The translations under genes were made by a program, and so were the position numbers. Below, piece by piece: positions 30,756 through 35,415 of a stretch of 35,415 bases of DNA; position 1 is the stretch's first letter; each line of letters starts with the position of its first letter. The stretch spans positions 1 to 35,415 of the forward strand of contig NZ_FOKI01000033.1 of the NCBI RefSeq assembly GCF_900111985.1. The letters run 5' to 3'. Below the pieces are notes generated by a model that ran no database searches, was not told the origin of the DNA, and worked only from the letters and a program-made list of their open reading frames with translations. This DNA is from Clostridium frigidicarnis (GTDB lineage: Bacteria; Bacillota; Clostridia; Clostridiales; Clostridiaceae).

Positions 30756-32045
30756 ATGAAAAATGACTTTAAAAACTGTATAATTATAGGTTTTGCATTA
30801 TTTGCAATGTTCTTTGGGGCTGGTAACTTAATATTTCCAATTTATTCGGGATTAGTTGCTGGTGATAGTGCTCCTTTGGCGGCTATTGCTTTTGTGTTAA
30901 CTGGTGTTGGTATTCCATTTTTAGCTATATTAGCTGGTACCAAATCTGGTGGTAGTTTTGAAAATATGGCTTCTCAAGTTGGTAAAACTTTTGGGGTAAT
31001 ATGTACAATTGTTTTAATGATAACAATAGGACCTTTAGTAGCAAGTCCGAGAACTGCTGCAACAACTTTTGAATTGGCACTTAGTCCTCTTGTTCCTAGT
31101 ATGTCTCCAGTTGTTGGAATGATAATATTTTATGCTGTGAACATAGCTCTTATCTTAAAACCATCTACAATAGTTGATACTATCGGAAAAGTATTAACTC
31201 CCGCTCTTCTAATTATATTAATAATATTGATTGTTAAGGGAATTATCTCTCCAATTGGACCAACTACAGATCCAAGTATTGATTCAGTTTTTTTTACTTC
31301 CTTAATTGTGGGATATCAAACAATGGATGCACTTACAGCTCTTGCATTTTCATCAATAATCATAAGTTCCATAGTCAGCAAAGGATACGCTAAAAAAGAT
31401 ATTTTTAAAACAACTATAAAATCTGGAATGATATCTATTGTTTGTTTAGCTATTGTATATGGGGGACTTGTTTATGTTGGGCATACAGCATCTTCAATTT
31501 ATCCAACGGATATATCTAAAACTCAACTTTTAATAAATATATCTGCTAACTTACTTGGAAGAGGAGGAAGGGTTTTAATAGGTATTGCAATGGCGTTAGC
31601 TTGTTTAACAACTTCAATGTGTTTACTTAGTTCAGCTGCTGCTTACTTTGAAGATTTATCCAAAGGTAAATTACCTTATAAAGTTAATGTATTTGTAATG
31701 TGTATTATAAGCGGAATTATAGGAGTTTTAGGAGTAGATAAAATTGTGACTTTAGCTAGTCCATTATTATCAATACTTTACCCGGTTTGTATAACACTTA
31801 TATTATTAACTCTTGGCAAGAAATTTGTTAAAAACAATTCAGTGGTTAAATACAGTGTTTATGTTGCTTTAATCTTTGCAGTAATAGATGTATTTAAACC
31901 TTTTGGATTAAACACTATTATACCGTTGTCTGAATTAGGATTTGGCTGGGTTATACCTACTTTTATAACATTTATAATTTGTAACTTCCTAATCTTCAAT
32001 AAAAAATATACTATTTCAGATAATTTAAGTAAGTTTGAGGTTTAA
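30756..32045 (+). CDS. brnQ: Branched-chain amino acid carrier BrnQ (copy 2)
   Basis: This 429-aa LIVCS-family transporter begins with the signature MFFGAGNLIFPIYSG and has about twelve membrane segments. Further marks are GPLVASPRTAATTFE, GYQTMDALTALAFSS and LACLTTSMCLLSSAA. It is clearly a homologue of the product at 10939 but well diverged, so an old duplication or separate acquisition is likely rather than a recent copy. Unlike copy 1 it has no T-box leader, so the two carriers should respond to different signals. GGGGGA precedes the ATG. Confidence 0.94.
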   Translation: MKNDFKNCIIIGFALFAMFFGAGNLIFPIYSGLVAGDSAPLAAIAFVLTGVGIPFLAILAGTKSGGSFENMASQVGKTFGVICTIVLMITIGPLVASPRTAATTFELALSPLVPSMSPVVGMIIFYAVNIALILKPSTIVDTIGKVLTPALLIILIILIVKGIISPIGPTTDPSIDSVFFTSLIVGYQTMDALTALAFSSIIISSIVSKGYAKKDIFKTTIKSGMISIVCLAIVYGGLVYVGHTASSIYPTDISKTQLLINISANLLGRGGRVLIGIAMALACLTTSMCLLSSAAAYFEDLSKGKLPYKVNVFVMCIISGIIGVLGVDKIVTLASPLLSILYPVCITLILLTLGKKFVKNNSVVKYSVYVALIFAVIDVFKPFGLNTIIPLSELGFGWVIPTFITFIICNFLIFNKKYTISDNLSKFEV

Positions 32046-32149
32046 TAAAGATTCAGCTGTAAGTCTAATATGTTAAAAATATTTCATTAACATTATTTGA
32101 ACAGTTAAAGTACTATAATTATTATAAATAAAATATGGAGAGTATTTAA

Positions 32150-33961
32150 ATGAGTTCAAGAAAAAATAAAAAACCTCTAAAAAAGAAACATAAACAAATG
32201 AAATATAATAGGAAAGAAGAATTAAATAAATTATATCCAGCAATGATAAATACTAGATATGGACGTGTTTTTGGATATATTAATTACAAAGGAAAATTTA
32301 TTATAGAACCTAAATATGAAAGAGCAGGTAATTTCAATGAATTTGGATTAGCAATAGTTGAAGAGAAAAATTTAGTAGGTCTTATAAACACAAAGGGAGA
32401 GTATATTGTTAAGCCTATTTATGAAAGTATTTCTCCTTATAAAGAAGGAAGAGCTATATATGTATTAAATGAGAAAATGGGGGTTATGGATGAAGAGGGT
32501 AAGAGCATAACTAAAAAATCTTATGATTTCATAATGGATTATAGCGGAGATAGAGCTGTTGTAGGAATTAATAATCCAAATGGATCTTACAATTATGGGT
32601 ATATTGATAGATATGGGAATGAAGTAATTATTCCTAAGTTTCTACAGGCTGATGATTTTAAAGATGATGTAGCATTAGTTAAAATTAAAGATAAAGAATA
32701 TGGATTGATAGATAAAAATGGAAATATAATAAATACTTATAAATATGATTATGTAGGTCAGTATGGAAATGGTTTAATGGTTTTTGCTAATTCATCTGGA
32801 GGTCCATTTGGATATATAAATAAAGAAGGTAAAGAAGTTATTAAACCAATATATACAATGGCTCAAGGGTTCAAAGATGGAATTGCAGTTGTAAGTGAAG
32901 ATGAAGGATATAATGGACCTTATGGAGGAATTAATGTAAATGGACAATATGTATTTCAACCTATTTACAGTGAAATAAAGTCTTTAGGCCAAGGGAAAGT
33001 TGCTTTAGGAATGCCTATAGGAAAAGAGAAAATATCAACGTCTAGCATATATGCCATAGCTGATAATAATGGAAAAAGATTAACTGATTTTAATTATCTA
33101 GTAGTAGGAGATTATGAAAATGGATTATCATATGCATCAGATACTTTAAACACATTTTTCATAAATGAAAGTGGAAAAATAGAAAAAACTTTACCAGTAG
33201 TAAGTGGTAGTGGGGAATTAAGAGTTAAAGATAATATAGTGTTTGCTGATATAGATTTTTATCCATACTATTTAACTAAATCAGGTAGAATAATTTATAA
33301 ACCTAATAGTACCATAGAACTTAATGATAAGTATTCTGTTACAAGAGTTAAGTATAGACCTAATATCAATTATTTAGTATATAATCCAGAGATTAATGGA
33401 ATATTAAACGAAAAAGTACGACAAGATGTGAATGTGAAATTAAAGGTTATGTCTAGAGTTAACCCATCCTTTGAAGAAAAAAAATCAGAACCTTTAATTA
33501 TAACACCAGATGATGTGCTGGATTTTAATTACTATGGGGATTTTTCAATAAAGTTTTTTAAGAAGAATTTATTGGTTTTAGATATGACAGGTTATTATTA
33601 TCCATTTGGTGCGGCTCATGGAATGCCATCTAGAAAAACACCTAATATAGATTTAGTTACAGGTAAGTTTTATACTTTGGGAGATTTATTTATGGGGGGA
33701 GTTTATTGGACTGGTGAATTAAATAAAATTATTGAAAATATGATAAAAACAGATCCCCAGTATAGTGAGACTTATCAAGATGGGTTTAAAGGAATAACAA
33801 TGGATCAAAGTTTTTATGTGGATGAAAATAATTTATATATTTATTTTGTACCTTATGATATAGCACCTTATGCAGCAGGATTTGTAACATTTAAAATACC
33901 ATTTGCTGAAATTCAAGGTATGATAAATAAACGAGGGGATTTCTATAAGGCATTTAATTAG
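32150..33961 (+). CDS. WG-repeat protein with C-terminal DUF3298 domain
   Basis: This 603-aa protein has a lysine-rich N-terminus and then about eight WG-type repeats (residues about 35-330), for example FGYINYKGKFIIEPKY, VGLINTKGEYIVKPIY and FGYINKEGKEVIKPIY. The C-terminal part from about residue 430 fits a DUF3298/RsiV-like domain (YYPFGAAHGMPSRKTPNIDL, FVPYDIAPYAAGF). No signal peptide or membrane helix is visible, so the protein may be cytoplasmic or exported by another route, which is unusual for DUF3298 domains. The function is unknown; WG repeats are thought to mediate protein contacts. GGAGAG precedes the ATG. Confidence 0.85.
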   Translation: MSSRKNKKPLKKKHKQMKYNRKEELNKLYPAMINTRYGRVFGYINYKGKFIIEPKYERAGNFNEFGLAIVEEKNLVGLINTKGEYIVKPIYESISPYKEGRAIYVLNEKMGVMDEEGKSITKKSYDFIMDYSGDRAVVGINNPNGSYNYGYIDRYGNEVIIPKFLQADDFKDDVALVKIKDKEYGLIDKNGNIINTYKYDYVGQYGNGLMVFANSSGGPFGYINKEGKEVIKPIYTMAQGFKDGIAVVSEDEGYNGPYGGINVNGQYVFQPIYSEIKSLGQGKVALGMPIGKEKISTSSIYAIADNNGKRLTDFNYLVVGDYENGLSYASDTLNTFFINESGKIEKTLPVVSGSGELRVKDNIVFADIDFYPYYLTKSGRIIYKPNSTIELNDKYSVTRVKYRPNINYLVYNPEINGILNEKVRQDVNVKLKVMSRVNPSFEEKKSEPLIITPDDVLDFNYYGDFSIKFFKKNLLVLDMTGYYYPFGAAHGMPSRKTPNIDLVTGKFYTLGDLFMGGVYWTGELNKIIENMIKTDPQYSETYQDGFKGITMDQSFYVDENNLYIYFVPYDIAPYAAGFVTFKIPFAEIQGMINKRGDFYKAFN

Positions 33962-34066
33962 TTACAAGTTTGAGTGAAGGGCAACATTATAAAGTGATAA
34001 CCTTAATTAGTGGCAAGTTTATTATAGTTGTGAATTAAGAATTTAGAGTAAGGGTGTTTTTTTCAT

Positions 34067-34095
34067 GGTGTTAAAAAAATAATAATTTTAATACC
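34067..34095. other. AT-rich hairpin between the WG-repeat gene and the IS
   Basis: GGTGTTAAAA pairs with TTTTAATACC (one G-T pair) around a nine-base loop. No T tract follows. It may be a remnant of the WG-repeat gene terminator region. Confidence 0.4.
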
Positions 34096-34189
34096 ATATA
34101 AAACTTTAAGGGAAGTCATTTTTGAAGTGCACCCCAAATGTTAGACACTGAAAATAAGAAGTGTATAATAAAAAAGGGGTGTATATTTT

Positions 34190-34537
34190 ATGTCCAAAAG
34201 AAAAACGTATAGTGGAGAAATAAAACAGAAGGTTATAGAAGATATTAGGAATAATAATCTAAGTTTTAGTGATGCAGAAAAAAAGTATGGAATTGCTGAC
34301 TCAATCATCTCAAGATGGGATCGGATATATCTTGAAGAAGGTGTGGATGGATTATACAAACAGAGGTGTGGAAGAAAAAAAGGTGGCAGTAATCAAGGAT
34401 ATCCTAAGCAGCTGACTAAACAAGTTGAAGAAGATTTAATCGCTGAAAACCAAAGACTTAGAATGGAAAATGAATACTTAAAAAAATTGAATGCCTTAGT
34501 TCAAGCCAGGGAAAAATCAGCAAAAGAGACAAAATAA
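34190..34537 (+). CDS. IS3-family transposase OrfA (second IS)
   Basis: This 115-aa helix-turn-helix protein has one HTH module (about residues 10-50; SFSDAEKKYGIADSIISRWD) and a C-terminal coiled coil (ENQRLRMENEYLKKL) that would mediate oligomerisation. It is half the length of the OrfA in the IS at the left edge. GGGGTG precedes the ATG. The A7 slippery run falls in the LKK codons near its end. Confidence 0.9.
   Translation: MSKRKTYSGEIKQKVIEDIRNNNLSFSDAEKKYGIADSIISRWDRIYLEEGVDGLYKQRCGRKKGGSNQGYPKQLTKQVEEDLIAENQRLRMENEYLKKLNALVQAREKSAKETK
34480..34486 (+). promoter_or_regulatory. Programmed -1 frameshift site (A AAA AAA), second IS
   Basis: The heptamer A_AAA_AAA is in frame with OrfA (TTA AAA AAA TTG). 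The -1 frame from here is open to the end of OrfB, and OrfB has only a weak TTG start of its own. Confidence 0.82.
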
Positions 34538-34569
34538 TTGTTGTCACAGAATTAAGGCATAAGTATAAT

Positions 34570-35382
34570 TTGGCTGATTTATTGATACTAACAGGTATCG
34601 CTCGCAGTACGTTTTACTATTACCTAAAAAGCATGAAAGAGCCTGATAAATATGAAGATGTTAAGTCCATTATTACCGAAGTTTTTCATGAAAACCGAGG
34701 TAGATATGGCTATCGAAGAATTACGCTAGAATTACATAACAGAGGTCATATTGTGAACCATAAAACCGTTCAGAAACTAATGAAACAATTGGGCTTAAAG
34801 TGCATGGTTCGTATTAAGAAATATAAATCATACCGTGGAGAAGTCGGAAAAATTGCTCCAAACTTGTTAAACCGTAATTTTAAGTCATCAAAGCCTAATG
34901 AGAAATGGGTTACTGACGTAACCGAGTTCTCCATCTTTGGTAGAAAACTATATCTTTCACCAATACTTGACCTTTACAATAGAGAAATTATAAGCTATAC
35001 CTTATCTGAAAGGCCTACTTTTCATCAAACAACAGATATGCTTAAAAAGGCATTTGAGAAAATTCCAGATGATACAAAATTGATACTTCATTCTGACCAA
35101 GGATGGCAATATCAAATGTTCAGTTATCAAAATATGTTGAAGAAGAAAGGCATTAGACAGAGTATGTCTCGTAAAGGTAACTGTCTCGATAACTCAGTTG
35201 TGGAAAATTTCTTTGGCTTACTGAAAACAGAATTGCTATATTTACAGGAATTCGATAACATAGAACATTTCATTAAAGAATTAGTAGCTTACATAGATTA
35301 CTATAACAATAAACGAATCAAGAGCAAATTGAAAGGACTGAGTCCTGTCCAGTACAGGATCCAGTCCCTGGAAGTAGCGTAA
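34570..35382 (+). CDS. IS3-family transposase OrfB (second IS)
   Basis: This catalytic DDE protein is 270 aa if counted from a TTG at 34570, but probably is made only as an OrfAB fusion through the slippery site at 34480, since the -1 frame is open from there. The HTH_21 segment (GRYGYRRITLELHNRG) precedes the integrase core. The triad is in WVTDVTEF, LHSDQGW and NSVVENFFG, with 35 residues between the second D and the E. The C-terminus YNNKRIKSKLKGLSPVQYR is characteristic. No disruption is visible. Confidence 0.93.
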   Translation: MADLLILTGIARSTFYYYLKSMKEPDKYEDVKSIITEVFHENRGRYGYRRITLELHNRGHIVNHKTVQKLMKQLGLKCMVRIKKYKSYRGEVGKIAPNLLNRNFKSSKPNEKWVTDVTEFSIFGRKLYLSPILDLYNREIISYTLSERPTFHQTTDMLKKAFEKIPDDTKLILHSDQGWQYQMFSYQNMLKKKGIRQSMSRKGNCLDNSVVENFFGLLKTELLYLQEFDNIEHFIKELVAYIDYYNNKRIKSKLKGLSPVQYRIQSLEVA

Positions 35383-35415
35383 TTATACTTTGTCTAACTT
35401 TTTGGGTTCATTTCA

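Larger units (their letters stand above)
34123..35415 (+). mobile_element. IS3-family (IS150-like) insertion sequence, second type, complete
   Basis: This 1293-bp element has terminal inverted repeats: TGAAGTGCACCCCAAATGTT... at the left, and TGAAATGAACCCAAAAAGTT... as the complement of the right end, which coincides with the last base of the window. OrfA and OrfB are in 0 and -1 frames with an A7 slippery run. Both genes are intact and catalytic residues are complete. Target duplications cannot be compared because the right flank is outside the window. Confidence 0.9.

Noticed and set aside
1-35415. Composite transposon bounded by the two IS elements
   Set aside because: The two IS elements differ in termini, OrfA length and transposase sequence, so neither transposase would be expected to act on both ends.

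Overview
The window is very AT-rich, uses TTG and GTG starts freely, has strong GGAGG-type ribosome binding sites, and carries a T-box leader, agr-type LytTR signalling, an anaerobe-style FAD/BFD oxidoreductase and bacteriohemerythrin. Together these point to a Clostridium sensu stricto chromosome, perhaps near the C. botulinum/C. sporogenes group; the species cannot be fixed from the sequence alone. Both ends of the window coincide with ends of IS3-family insertion sequences (1-1672 and 34123-35415). The two elements are different, so they do not form a composite transposon.

Layout. 1.9-5.6 kb: an orphan MNT-like nucleotidyltransferase, acetolactate decarboxylase, YwbE, a stand-alone GlpA-like FAD oxidoreductase with a C-terminal [2Fe-2S] domain, and a YxeA-type lipoprotein. 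6.3-7.8 kb: motAB. 8.2-10.4 kb: a CstA-type transporter and an unrecognised small protein. 10.5-12.3 kb: an isoleucine-type T-box leader and brnQ. 12.3-13.1 kb: a decayed stretch with a yxeA remnant. 13.1-15.5 kb: a GNAT acetyltransferase and a two-gene ABC-2 exporter. 15.75-18.6 kb: a rifampin-phosphotransferase-like gene, broken by one in-frame TAA and flanked by two related MITE-like palindromes. 18.6-21.6 kb (minus strand): a complete agr-like quorum-sensing locus, agrB-agrD-terminator-agrC-agrA, whose 56-residue AgrD is easy to overlook. 22.2-25.6 kb: two GNATs, gene remnants, bacteriohemerythrin and a polysaccharide deacetylase. 25.7-27.9 kb: an HxlR regulator divergent from a DODA-type dioxygenase, then AhpC with a Fur/PerR-type operator. 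28.0-30.4 kb: a BusR-like GntR/RCK_C regulator divergent from a BCCT transporter. 30.7-34.0 kb: a second BrnQ and a WG-repeat/DUF3298 protein.

Two systems stand out. The agr locus has all four parts: processing protease, peptide precursor, sensor kinase and LytTR regulator. The BusR-like/BCCT pair has an inverted half-site pair exactly 22 bp apart in the transporter leader, the spacing I recall for BusR, the c-di-AMP-dependent betaine-transport repressor. This suggests c-di-AMP control of a secondary (BCCT) osmolyte carrier rather than the usual ABC transporter.

The region also shows gene decay. There are remnants of yxeA, a GNAT, a cell-wall-binding protein and a nitroreductase, plus the broken phosphotransferase-like gene. 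Identifications were made by eye from motifs; no database search was run.
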